Source: Nitratidesulfovibrio termitidis HI1 (GTDB taxonomy: Bacteria; Desulfobacterota; Desulfovibrionia; Desulfovibrionales; Desulfovibrionaceae). From it: 64,000 bases of DNA. The DNA is taken from positions 2,613,469 to 2,677,468 of the forward strand of contig NZ_KI632512.1 of the NCBI RefSeq assembly GCF_000504305.1, written 5' to 3'. Below are positions 46,124 through 54,971 of this stretch, one piece after another (within the stretch, counting starts at the first letter, position 1; every line of letters starts with the position of its first letter). Under the pieces are notes generated by a model. That model saw nothing but the letters and a program-made list of their open reading frames with translations. It ran no database searches and had not been told where the DNA came from. A program made the translations under genes and the position numbers.

Positions 46124-49100
46124 CTAGCTGAGTGCCGCTGGTGTCAGGATATCCGCCTGCAGCACAAGAGCTCCGGATGCAACCGCCTCGTCTATCTGTT
46201 GCTCTATGACAGCCCGCACGGCTGCGCTGGTCACCTTGATGCCCAGCATGCGGGACGTCGCCTGCACCATCTGGTCTCTTGTCGCGCCAAAGTTATTCCG
46301 AGCAATATCCAGAATGGCGGCATCTATTTCCGCTGGCGGCAGCATGTCCGCCCGGCGCAAATTGAAAGACTTCGTGGTGCTTCTGTCACGTATGCGCACG
46401 GGTTCGTTGGGGATGGACAAGAATTGCGACACACGCTCGATCCGCCCCGTCTTCACCGCCACTTTTACTGCGGCCTCAATGGCGTCCTGAATACGTCCGC
46501 CTGCCCTCTTCAATCCCCAGGCATCACGAATGCGATGAACGACCTCATCGACATGCACCGGCCCTTCAACACTAACGGCTTCAACGACAAGATTTGTCAG
46601 TATGCCTGTCGGCGTTTCGTGCAGTTCGTCGGTGCGATATGTCGGCCGTTGCAACACGGCTTCAACATATTCAGCTCCGGCAGACGGGCTCTCATCGTCC
46701 GTGGGGACAAGCCCGATCTCGGTCACATCCTCTCGCTCGATAGCCACAATTTCAATGGGCACCGCCCGTGTGGAACGGCTCGCGGCCTTGGTGTCATACT
46801 CTTCCTTGGCCGCCTCGATCCTGGCAATAATGAGTTCAAGCTGCTCCGCAGGCCGCTGAAACCAGTCCGTGCTCCAGACCCGGTGGATTACCCAGCCGTG
46901 GCTTTCCAGAACGGATTGCCGCAGCCGGTCGCGATCACGCGCGGAACGGGCGTCATGGTAAGATGCGCCGTCGCACTCGATGCCAAGCAGATAGCGACCG
47001 GGACGTTCGGCATCGGCTATGGCGAGATCAATGAAGAAACCCGCGAGCCCGACCTGCCGATGCACCTGATACCCTCGTGTCTGAAGCGCCTGGGCCACTT
47101 GCTCCTCGAAGACGCTGTCGTAGTCCCGTCCGGTGCTTTCCGCCATGGTCATCCGCCCGGTCCGGGCATAGTGCAGGAACAGGCGGAACGCCAAAACGCC
47201 CTTGCGGGTCGCGGCGAAGTCAGGGTCAATATCCTCGTCGGTCATGGACGAAAACACCTCGCAGCGCTGTTTGGCGCGCGAAATCAAGACATTGAGACGC
47301 CGCTCTCCCCCCTCGGAGCCAAGCGGACCAAAGCGCATGGGAGGACGTCCACCCGGAGTGGTGGGACCGTAGCCCACTGAGATGAAGATCACATCGCGTT
47401 CATCACCCTGAACATTTTCCAGATTCTTGACAAAAAACGGTTCTGCAGGGTGCGCTTGAAAGAACGCTTCTGTGTCAGACGGCAAACTACGCCGCATCAG
47501 TTCCAACTGATCAAGAATGGCCCGCCGTTGCGCGGCGGAGAAGGCGGCAACCCCCAGCGACAGGTGCGGGCATTCGCGCGCATGGTCGATGATGGCCTGT
47601 GCGACGATCTTCGCCTCTATCTTGTTGGTCCGTGTGCCGCCTGCGTCGAACAGGCCCTCCGAAATGTAATGGAAGCGAAGCCCCATGCCTGCCTCTGCCG
47701 TATAGGGGCTTGGAACGATAAACAGCTTGCCTTCGTAAAACTGACGGTTGCTGACCGCGATCAGCGACTCGTGTTTGCTGCGGTAGTGCCAGCGCAGCAT
47801 GCGCGTCGGCAGGCCTCGCGCGGTAAACAGGCCGAGAATACTCTCGATATCGGCCACACGCCCGCCGTCACTGTCATCGTCCTCACTCCCGTTGCCCGTT
47901 ATCTTTGAAAAGAAGGCCGTAGGGGGTAGCTGTTTGGGGTCACCCACCACGACCACCTGCCTTGCACGAGCAATGGCGCCAAGCGCGTCCACCGGCTGAA
48001 TCTGGCTTGCTTCGTCCATCACCAGAAGGTCGAAATCGAACACGCCCGGTGCAAGAAACTGCGCGACAGAGAGCGGACTCATCATGAACACCGGCTTGAG
48101 CGCCTGGACGGCCTGTCCTGCCCGCTCCATCAGCTTGCGAATGGGCATATGGCCGCGCTTCCTCTGCATTTCGGCACGCAGCACCCCCAGCGGTCCAATG
48201 GCCGATCCATCACGAGGGGGGACACGTTTGTGATGCGCCTGGACTACCTCCACTCCGGCATGGGCAATCCGCTTCCGATCAAGATCGGCAAAGTCTCGCA
48301 CGAGCCGCCCATGCAACGTGCCGTCAAATCGGCCCAGATCGGGGTTCATGCGCACCAATTCCGCATAGATGGCCTCGTAATACGCCATCTCGAAGGCTGG
48401 CAGCACCTCGCCTGGCGTTAGCCTGCCATCTTCAAGCCGCATGACGACATCGCCGCAACCAAGCGCCCTGCCGCGATCTGCGCGGTCACGATAGGCAACC
48501 CACTTGAAAAGCTGTTCTCCGCTTGCCGCCCACTCGCCAAAGCTAGCGCACAGCCGCGCAATGGGAACCGTCCCAATCCGGGCGGTATCGAAATCATGCC
48601 TGGGAGCGAGACGGATATCCTCCAGAAGGCACACGCCATCGGCAATCAGTGAGGCGCGCTCTGACTTGATGGCCTCGACCTGGGCGGCAACGTGTCGGCG
48701 ATCCTCCACACGGCTCGCCAGCAGCCGGATATCCCCATTGGAGGCAATCCATGTGGCGGCCACATCCAGTTCGCGCCAATCGGAGTCACTGCCAATCCAG
48801 CTTGTTGCAAATGCAGAGCGTCCAAGTGCATCGCCTGCGTCGAGAAACCGCGCACACACCTGGCCTTCGGCAAGCCGTTCCAACATGTTGAGCCGTTCGG
48901 AAAGCGATGTGGGAACTTCCGTAAATATGGCCCCCGTTGCACGAGCGGCATCCGTAAAAGACGTGGCGGCGACAAGCAGCGAAGCGATATTCGCCCTTTC
49001 CGCAGTCGGCGCATCGCCAAACACGGCAGCCGATGCAGGCAACTCGCTCCAGACTTTGGCGACAATCGGGCTCACTTCGGCAAGCAGATTCTCCGTGCCC

Positions 49101-51709
49101 GCGACATGCCGCGCAATGACATCCCGGTCAGGATTTGCAGCCACCACCGTACGCGGCTCTGCTCCAAGCCCTTCAACGGATTGCATCCACTCCACCAGTG
49201 CCAGCAGGGGGCCGGAAACCGAGCGATCTTGCCGCCAATCCGTTGCAAAAAGGGTCTTGCCCAAAGCGTCTTCCGCTTCCAGCAAACGCTTCGCCGCCTG
49301 GCCCCGCGCAAGCGCATCCAGTTGCGTCAGTGTGGCCGCCAACGGCTGCTCTGGATGCACAAGAATGGACCGGACAAGCCGATTGGCCCGCCGCCACTCA
49401 CCACTGAATATTTTGAAAAATCCCGTGCCGTGTGCGGCAAGGGCCGTACGCGCCGCAGCCAGATCCATGCCCCACGCGGCATCGGAAATTGATGCGCCGA
49501 TTTCGGATCGGACTTGTTCGAGGGCGAGAGCTGCGCCAGCCAAATCTGCCGCACGCCCTGTATTGCCATCCCACGCATCTGCCGCGAACGCTTCGCGGCT
49601 GGAAGGCGGCGCAGCCAGAACGCGTTCGCCAACCTTCACTAGGCGCAGGATATCAGCAAGAGCCAACGGCGCAGGACGCTCCATCGCCCTGGCCAATGCT
49701 TCCGCCTCTGCGGTCAGCATCGGAAGCCGGTCAACCAGGATCGCCAACCGGCCAAATCCGTCCGGGGAAAAGGAGAGCGGCAACCGGGACAGCGTGGCAC
49801 GGGCAGTTCCTGTCTCCGTTTCCCACGCCGCACTGGTAAAGCCCGATGCCAGTTCTTCCCTCAGTTGGGTGTACCGCTTGCCGGTCGTCAGCAACGCCCG
49901 GATATCGTCATATTTCTCCTGCCACGCAGGTGAGGAAAGCGCGCTCTGCGGAAGTCCCGGCGTGCCAGCAATCCGAACGGCCAATTCGATGAGGGGTGAA
50001 AGGGCATCAAGAGTTGCGGCGCGTTCACGTTCCAACAGGGTGGCCATGTCGGCCTGTTTCTCGTCAAGCGCCACCAGACGCTCAGCCAAGGCGGAAAAAC
50101 GGCCTGTAAACCTCTCCACATCCATCGGCGTTATCGACGCCAACCCGACGCCGCTCCAGACGTGATCGGACGGCGTGCCGATCTCCTCCACGCGCGACGC
50201 CAATTCGGCAAGCACGGCATGCCGGTCCGCAAACCCGTCAGATGTCCACTCCCCAGGGTTTTCAAGTACGATATCGTTGGGCCGTTCGCCTGCCTGACGC
50301 AGCCGGACAAGTTGCCCGATCACCTGATACGGGCTGAGTCCCGCAGTGACATGACAACAATGCAGCCTCGCGGCATGGGCATTCAGGCCATCACGCAGTT
50401 CCGCAAGCCTGGCGTACAAGGTGCCCGCATCTTGCGTTTTGGGCACACCCAGATGCCATGTACGGCGCAATTCATCGAGCAATGCCCGCTTGTTCGCCTT
50501 GTTGCTGTGCAGTTCAAGGCAGGCGTCACCCACTCCAGTGGCATCAAGCCGACGCTTCACCACCTCCAACGCAGCCATCTTTTCCGCAACGAAAAGCACT
50601 GTCTTTCCGTCCGCAACGGCGGCGGCGATGATGTTGGCGATCGTCTGGCTTTTACCGGTGCCGGGGGGCCCCTGGATCACCATGTCGCGCCCACGCCGGA
50701 CCTCGTGGACAGCCAAGGCCTGACTGCTGTCGCTGTCCACGATGTGCAGCATTTCCGAAGGAGGTATGAAGGGGTCGATCTTGGCGTCTTCGGGAATCAT
50801 TCCGTCGGAGCCAGCGAAACCATCGGCGAGAGCACAGCGGATCAGCGGCCTGTCGCTTATTCGGGCGTGGGCTGGCCATGTTTCCGGGTCAAGATCGCGG
50901 TACATCAAGAACTTGGCGAACGAAAAAAAACCTAACGCCATCTCGTCATGCTGGACTGTCCAGCCCGCCTTGCCAGCCACCGCATCCGCGACGCTTTCAA
51001 AATATGAAAGCGGCTCAAAGGAATCCGTGGCTTCAAACGTCGGCAAGGAAATACCGTGAACACGGTCAAGGAAGGTTTCAAGCGACAGGTTTGAGGAAAA
51101 ATCCTCCTGCCGCGCACGAAGCTTGAATTTTTCCGCGGCATTGCCACGATCCAGCGAAACAGGAATCAAGAGCAGCGGGGCATGCCTGATGTTGGCGGCA
51201 TTGGCCGGGTCGACCCACTTGAGAGTCCCCAATGTAAGGTAAAGAATGTTGACGCCTTGTTCCTCCTCCAATGTCCGGGCATCGAAATAGAGTTCGAGCA
51301 GCCGTTTCTGAAGGCCCTGCGGGGTCAACCGGGTCTGAAGGCGGGTGTCGGCATGGCGGCTGAAAACACCCCGTTCATCAACAACATCATCATCCGGTTG
51401 CGCAAGATCCGTGATCTCATACGCTTCGGTGTCCGCCTCATCACCTTCCGTACGGGCGGATTTACCCGCCACAAACGTAAAGAGTTTACCTTCGCGGACC
51501 AGCAGCCTGAAAATTTCAGAGCTTATTTCATCCACTATCTCGATGGTCCTCGCGCTCTTTCCGGAGCGAGGCATGTTGAGCAACCGGTTACGCGCCGATA
51601 AATCAAGTAACTCCACTCTGGCCTTGTCGAGTTTCTCAGCCAATGGCAACGTGCTCTGAAAAACTGAAATACTTTCGTTTTCCGTGTGTGAAGCCCAGTC
51701 TGTAGTCAT
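46124..51709 (-). CDS. Hhe-type antiphage protein (DUF4011 - SF1 helicase - Vsr-like nuclease - DUF3320)
   Basis: A single gene of 1861 residues. Domains in order: DUF4011 (about 20-90, ARVELLDLSARNRLLNM); a superfamily 1 helicase split by a long helical insertion, with Walker A GPPGTGKSQT (about 343), Walker B VMDEASQIQP (about 1231), GDPKQLPPT (about 1256) and the C-terminal QGDERDVIFISVG and NVLISRAK motifs (about 1436 and 1473); a Vsr/DUF559-type nuclease fold (about 1530-1630, FEEQVAQAL, FFIDLAIA, GIECDGASYHDA, GWVIHRVWSTDW); and DUF3320 (about 1705-1770). This order matches the single-protein Hhe defence system reported in large antiphage screens. The start ATG 51709 has AGGGGG upstream. 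Codon use is less GC-biased than its neighbours, and the upstream 100 bases are AT-rich, which suggests transfer. No frameshift is seen. Confidence 0.85.
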   Translation of the reverse strand: MTTDWASHTENESISVFQSTLPLAEKLDKARVELLDLSARNRLLNMPRSGKSARTIEIVDEISSEIFRLLVREGKLFTFVAGKSARTEGDEADTEAYEITDLAQPDDDVVDERGVFSRHADTRLQTRLTPQGLQKRLLELYFDARTLEEEQGVNILYLTLGTLKWVDPANAANIRHAPLLLIPVSLDRGNAAEKFKLRARQEDFSSNLSLETFLDRVHGISLPTFEATDSFEPLSYFESVADAVAGKAGWTVQHDEMALGFFSFAKFLMYRDLDPETWPAHARISDRPLIRCALADGFAGSDGMIPEDAKIDPFIPPSEMLHIVDSDSSQALAVHEVRRGRDMVIQGPPGTGKSQTIANIIAAAVADGKTVLFVAEKMAALEVVKRRLDATGVGDACLELHSNKANKRALLDELRRTWHLGVPKTQDAGTLYARLAELRDGLNAHAARLHCCHVTAGLSPYQVIGQLVRLRQAGERPNDIVLENPGEWTSDGFADRHAVLAELASRVEEIGTPSDHVWSGVGLASITPMDVERFTGRFSALAERLVALDEKQADMATLLERERAATLDALSPLIELAVRIAGTPGLPQSALSSPAWQEKYDDIRALLTTGKRYTQLREELASGFTSAAWETETGTARATLSRLPLSFSPDGFGRLAILVDRLPMLTAEAEALARAMERPAPLALADILRLVKVGERVLAAPPSSREAFAADAWDGNTGRAADLAGAALALEQVRSEIGASISDAAWGMDLAAARTALAAHGTGFFKIFSGEWRRANRLVRSILVHPEQPLAATLTQLDALARGQAAKRLLEAEDALGKTLFATDWRQDRSVSGPLLALVEWMQSVEGLGAEPRTVVAANPDRDVIARHVAGTENLLAEVSPIVAKVWSELPASAAVFGDAPTAERANIASLLVAATSFTDAARATGAIFTEVPTSLSERLNMLERLAEGQVCARFLDAGDALGRSAFATSWIGSDSDWRELDVAATWIASNGDIRLLASRVEDRRHVAAQVEAIKSERASLIADGVCLLEDIRLAPRHDFDTARIGTVPIARLCASFGEWAASGEQLFKWVAYRDRADRGRALGCGDVVMRLEDGRLTPGEVLPAFEMAYYEAIYAELVRMNPDLGRFDGTLHGRLVRDFADLDRKRIAHAGVEVVQAHHKRVPPRDGSAIGPLGVLRAEMQRKRGHMPIRKLMERAGQAVQALKPVFMMSPLSVAQFLAPGVFDFDLLVMDEASQIQPVDALGAIARARQVVVVGDPKQLPPTAFFSKITGNGSEDDDSDGGRVADIESILGLFTARGLPTRMLRWHYRSKHESLIAVSNRQFYEGKLFIVPSPYTAEAGMGLRFHYISEGLFDAGGTRTNKIEAKIVAQAIIDHARECPHLSLGVAAFSAAQRRAILDQLELMRRSLPSDTEAFFQAHPAEPFFVKNLENVQGDERDVIFISVGYGPTTPGGRPPMRFGPLGSEGGERRLNVLISRAKQRCEVFSSMTDEDIDPDFAATRKGVLAFRLFLHYARTGRMTMAESTGRDYDSVFEEQVAQALQTRGYQVHRQVGLAGFFIDLAIADAERPGRYLLGIECDGASYHDARSARDRDRLRQSVLESHGWVIHRVWSTDWFQRPAEQLELIIARIEAAKEEYDTKAASRSTRAVPIEIVAIEREDVTEIGLVPTDDESPSAGAEYVEAVLQRPTYRTDELHETPTGILTNLVVEAVSVEGPVHVDEVVHRIRDAWGLKRAGGRIQDAIEAAVKVAVKTGRIERVSQFLSIPNEPVRIRDRSTTKSFNLRRADMLPPAEIDAAILDIARNNFGATRDQMVQATSRMLGIKVTSAAVRAVIEQQIDEAVASGALVLQADILTPAALS

Positions 51710-51994
51710 GCGTACCCCCTGTACTCGCATCGGGTGTAAGAAACTCCCAAGTATCTGGCAATAAGTAATTTGCGTGTCTGAACTGCTGTGAAATATCGAA
51801 AAAAATTGCAACAAATCAATGCCATTATATAACAGGGCGTGTACCGTTGAAAGATATTAACCTCCGCCTCACCCCGCCCTTGCCGTTCCTCGTCCCCATG
51901 CCTACCTGTAGGGGTAAGGTGCGGCACGAAGCAGCCGCGCGCATGCCGGACATTCCGGCCTGTTGAAACAACCCCAGCCACGGGAGTGCAGACC

Positions 51995-52285
51995 ATGCCC
52001 AACACCAGGGAAGAGTACATCCGCACCCTTCGCGACAAGCTCGAACTGTGGAAGGCCCAGCTCGAGAAGCTGGAAGTGCAGGCCGCGCTGGCCAAAGCCG
52101 AAGCCCGCGTGGAATACCACGAACAGCTCACCGACCTGCGCCACAAGCGCGACGAAGCCAAGCGCAAGCTGGATGAATTGCAGCATGCCGGCGGGGATGC
52201 CTGGAAGGACATGAAGGCCGGGCTTGAACTGGCCTGGGACGCCGTGGAAGCGGCCTTTGCCTCGGCGCGGTCGCGCTTCAAGTAG
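51995..52285 (+). CDS. Small coiled-coil protein (sll1863-like stress-response type)
   Basis: A 96-residue, highly charged alpha-helical protein: REEYIRTLRDKLELWKAQLEKLEVQ and LTDLRHKRDEAKRKLDELQHAGGDAWKDMKAGLELAWDAVEAAF. The heptad-like helices followed by a GDAWKDMKAG hinge and a second amphipathic helix recall small stress-induced coiled-coil proteins of the sll1863 kind; function unknown. ATG 51995 has GGAG upstream; a GTG at 51986 is also in frame. It is divergent from the Hhe-type gene but its base composition is that of the core genome. Confidence 0.75.
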   Translation: MPNTREEYIRTLRDKLELWKAQLEKLEVQAALAKAEARVEYHEQLTDLRHKRDEAKRKLDELQHAGGDAWKDMKAGLELAWDAVEAAFASARSRFK

Positions 52286-52620
52286 CCCGCCCTGCCCCGC
52301 GCCTGAAACCCGCAGCATCGACAAGCGCTGCACTGACGGCACACAAGCCCCGACTTTGAGGGCCGTCCGTTCCGCCCCGGTTCATTCCCCGGTTCCGCCC
52401 GAGGATTGTCCGTAACGGCGGGGCGGGCGGCCTTTCGCATGCACCGCGCGGCCAGCGCGGCACGCTGCGGGGTGGGCAGCCGCGCACTCGGTCCCTCTCC
52501 CCGGCGTGGCTGCGCGCTATCACCTGCCCGCGCCGCTGTAGGCACAATCCGATATTATCATGTCTCCGGTCCGGCACGGGTGGTACTGCGCGAGCAATAT
52601 CCCCCATTGCCGGAGGCGTC
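52286..52620. other. Intergenic region before the diguanylate cyclase gene
   Basis: It holds a long imperfect hairpin (about 52362-52435: GGCCGTCCGTTCCGCCCCGG and CGGCGGGGCGGGCGGCC, then TTTCGC) that may end transcription of the small coiled-coil gene. The region before 52621 includes CGATATTATCATGTC, possibly part of the next promoter. No gene seen. Confidence 0.5.
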
Positions 52621-53826
52621 ATGAAACACACGGAACTGACCCTTTGCGAACAGATGCACATCGGTGTGCAGGCCGTGGATCGTCGGTTGCGCCTGGTGGG
52701 CGTGACCAGGGAAGACTGCGCCACCCTGAAGCGCTTCAAGTCCGTCATCACCGCCAACACCGAAGAACTGGTGGACGAATTCTACGATGTGCTGTCCAAG
52801 GTGGACGAGGTGGCCCGGCTCATCGGCGACAAGGAGGGGCTGCTGCGGCTCAAGCGCTCGCTGACCAGCTACGTGCTCACCCTGTTCGATGGCGAGTACG
52901 GGCTGGACTACGTGCAGAGCAGGTTGCGGGTGGGGCTGGTGCACAAGCGCATCGGCGTCACGCCCAAGCTGTTCATGACCGCCGTGCTGCATCTGATCAA
53001 GATGCTGCGCCTGCGCATCCGCAGCGAAGTGCCCGGCATGGAGCAGCAACTGGAGGTGCTGCACGCCCTGGAGAAGGTGGTGTTTTTCGATCTGGCACTC
53101 ATCTTCGACACCTACATCCAGAGCCTGATGGATGAAATCCTGTTCCGCAGCGAGGACCTGACCACCTACGCCAAGGAACTGGAACAGATGGTGGCCGAGC
53201 GTACCCGCGAACTGGAAGACCTGGCCCACCAGGACGGGTTGACCGGCATCCCCAACCAGCGCCACTTTCGTGCTGAGCTGCGGCGCGAATTCCTGCGCGC
53301 CCAGCGCATGGGCACCCACTTCGTACTGGCCTACGTGGATCTGGACCAATTCAAGGCCGCCAACGATACGTGGGGGCACAAGGCAGGCGACCAGATACTG
53401 GAAATGATGGCGGAATGCCTGCGCGGCTGCAGCCGTGAAGGCGACGTGCCCGCCCGTTACGGCGGCGACGAATTCTGTGCCATCCTGGTGGATACGGACA
53501 TGGAAGGGGCCAAAAAGTGGGCGTGCAGGCTCATCGATTCGTTCGACGCCAGCGGCGACACCCGGGGGGTGACCCTGAGCATCGGCCTTGCCAGATACGA
53601 CCCGGCCCAGGACATGGAACCGGAACATCTGCTGAAGCGGGCGGATGCGGCCATGTACCGTGCCAAACTGCTGCCGGGCCACGCCACCATGGCCAGCGAA
53701 TGCGACGAGGTGGAACTGGAGTGCGAAGCCCCGCAACCACGACAGGGGCGCCATGAGCGACAGGGGCGTTCGCGGGCCAGGGCAGTGCAGGAGACACCAG
53801 CAACCCAGATTGCGGAAACCGCATGA
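52621..53826 (+). CDS. Globin-coupled diguanylate cyclase
   Basis: A 401-residue soluble protein. Residues about 10-165 are a sensor globin (FKSVITANTEELVDEFYDVL, with the likely heme-binding His108 in VGLVHKRIGVTPKLF). A short helical linker (about 175-205, EDLTTYAKELEQMVAERTRELEDLAHQ) leads to a GGDEF domain with an intact YGGDEF (281-285) and DGLTGIPNQRHF. The RxxD inhibitory site (REGD, 272-275) is also present, so the enzyme is probably product-inhibited. It should make cyclic di-GMP in response to oxygen, NO or CO. The last 45 residues are charged and low-complexity. The start has CGGAGG upstream. Confidence 0.92.
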   Translation: MKHTELTLCEQMHIGVQAVDRRLRLVGVTREDCATLKRFKSVITANTEELVDEFYDVLSKVDEVARLIGDKEGLLRLKRSLTSYVLTLFDGEYGLDYVQSRLRVGLVHKRIGVTPKLFMTAVLHLIKMLRLRIRSEVPGMEQQLEVLHALEKVVFFDLALIFDTYIQSLMDEILFRSEDLTTYAKELEQMVAERTRELEDLAHQDGLTGIPNQRHFRAELRREFLRAQRMGTHFVLAYVDLDQFKAANDTWGHKAGDQILEMMAECLRGCSREGDVPARYGGDEFCAILVDTDMEGAKKWACRLIDSFDASGDTRGVTLSIGLARYDPAQDMEPEHLLKRADAAMYRAKLLPGHATMASECDEVELECEAPQPRQGRHERQGRSRARAVQETPATQIAETA

Positions 53827-53884
53827 ATCGCGCTGCCCCTGCTGCTACGGCACGGGCCAGCGCAAAGGCGAATGCACTAAAACA

Positions 53885-54128
53885 CGAAGGGGCGGAAACG
53901 CCCCCTTCCAGGTTGTTGACAAAGTCTGCTTTTTGGACGCCTCCGGCGGCCAAGGGGCTACCGCCTCTTGGAACCCCGCATTTTGTGTTTCCGTAATGCC
54001 TCGAGAACACAAATAAAAGTTTTGGGGGGAGGGGGTCCGGGGGAGGAGACCCTTTTCCAAAAGGGTCCCTCCCCCGGAAGAATTTGGGTTTGTCAGCAGC
54101 CTGGAAGGGGGCGGAAACGCCCCCTTCG
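53885..54128. repeat. Dispersed MITE-like repeat, copy B (full length)
   Basis: About 39-bp terminal inverted repeats: the left end 53885-53923 and the right end 54089-54128 share CGCCCCCTTCCAGG-TG-TGACAAA with few differences. Inside are GGACGCCTCCGGCGGCCAAG, then AATAAAAGTTTTGGGGGG, and a long hairpin 54037-54056 with 54059-54077 (one bulge). No coding sequence. It lies between convergent genes (the cyclase and an ABC ATPase) and can serve as terminator for both. The 390-base gap holds nothing else. Confidence 0.9.
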
Positions 54129-54216
54129 CATTCGCGGCACGATGAAAACCGCAAGACCGCCAACACCATCACCCGGTGGTGGCACGTCTGTCGCGCCCGC
54201 CGAAACGGGCCCTGCA

Positions 54217-54933
54217 TCAGTCAAGGCCGTCCACCATCAGGCCGTCGCGCATGACCAGTGTGCGGTGGGCGCGGCGGGCGTATTCCGGGTTGTGGGTGAC
54301 CATCACCGTGGTCAGGCCGTCGCGGCCCAGTTCGGCCAGCAGTTCCATGATGGCCTCGCCCGTGGCGGTATCCAGGCTGCCGGTGGGTTCGTCGGCAAAC
54401 AGCACGCGGGCGTCGCGCACCAGGGCGCGGGCAATGGCCACGCGCTGCTGTTCCCCGCCGGAAAGCGCGCCGGGCAGTGAACCGGCCTTGCCGCACAGCC
54501 CCACCCTGTTCAGCACGCGGCAGCCCTTTTCGGCCATGGCCGCGGGCACCGGAGCCAGGCCGTTCATGAACGGCAGCAGCACGTTCTCCAGCGCGGTCAG
54601 GTAGGGCATCAGGTGGTGGGCCTGAAAGATCACGGCAAAGTCGCTGTGACGCAGGCGGTTGCGCCGGGCCTCGGATACCTGGGTGATGTCCTGCCCGTCG
54701 AACAGCACCGTGCCCGAATCGGGCAGGGTCAGCGAGGCCAGCACGTTGAGCAGGGTGGATTTTCCCGAGCCGGAACGGCCCGCCACGGCCACGAATTCTC
54801 CGGGGGCCACGCGCAACGAAACGCCGCGCAGCACGGGCGCGGGCGCGCCGCCGTCGGTGGCAGGGTAGCTCTTGCAAAGGTCGCGCGCCTCGATGATGAT
54901 GGCCGGGGCGCTGGCAGTGTGATCTGTGGTCAT
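54217..54933 (-). CDS. ABC transporter ATP-binding protein (LolD/MacB type)
   Basis: A 238-residue ATPase: Walker A GRSGSGKSTLLN (about 52), Q-loop FQAHHLMPYLTALENV, signature ALSGGEQQRVAIARA, Walker B VLFADEPTGSLD and the H-loop VTHNPE. The LMPYLTALENVLLP form and the partner permease of the MacB/FtsX superfamily place it in the group that moves substrates out of the inner membrane outer leaflet or drives periplasmic changes. It follows the permease by 38 bases. The start at 54933 has AAAGG upstream. The substrate cannot be told from this subunit. Confidence 0.9.
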   Translation of the reverse strand: MTTDHTASAPAIIIEARDLCKSYPATDGGAPAPVLRGVSLRVAPGEFVAVAGRSGSGKSTLLNVLASLTLPDSGTVLFDGQDITQVSEARRNRLRHSDFAVIFQAHHLMPYLTALENVLLPFMNGLAPVPAAMAEKGCRVLNRVGLCGKAGSLPGALSGGEQQRVAIARALVRDARVLFADEPTGSLDTATGEAIMELLAELGRDGLTTVMVTHNPEYARRAHRTLVMRDGLMVDGLD

Positions 54934-54971
54934 GCGGTGCCTTTGGGGATGCGAGGATATGCGCGGGACGA

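Noticed and set aside
46124-51709. Type I restriction or RecB/AddA-like repair helicase
   Set aside because: The DUF4011 start, Vsr-like nuclease and DUF3320 end are not found in those families, and no methylase or specificity gene is near.
53885-54128. Insertion sequence with transposase
   Set aside because: The repeats are too short to code for a transposase and contain no open frame.
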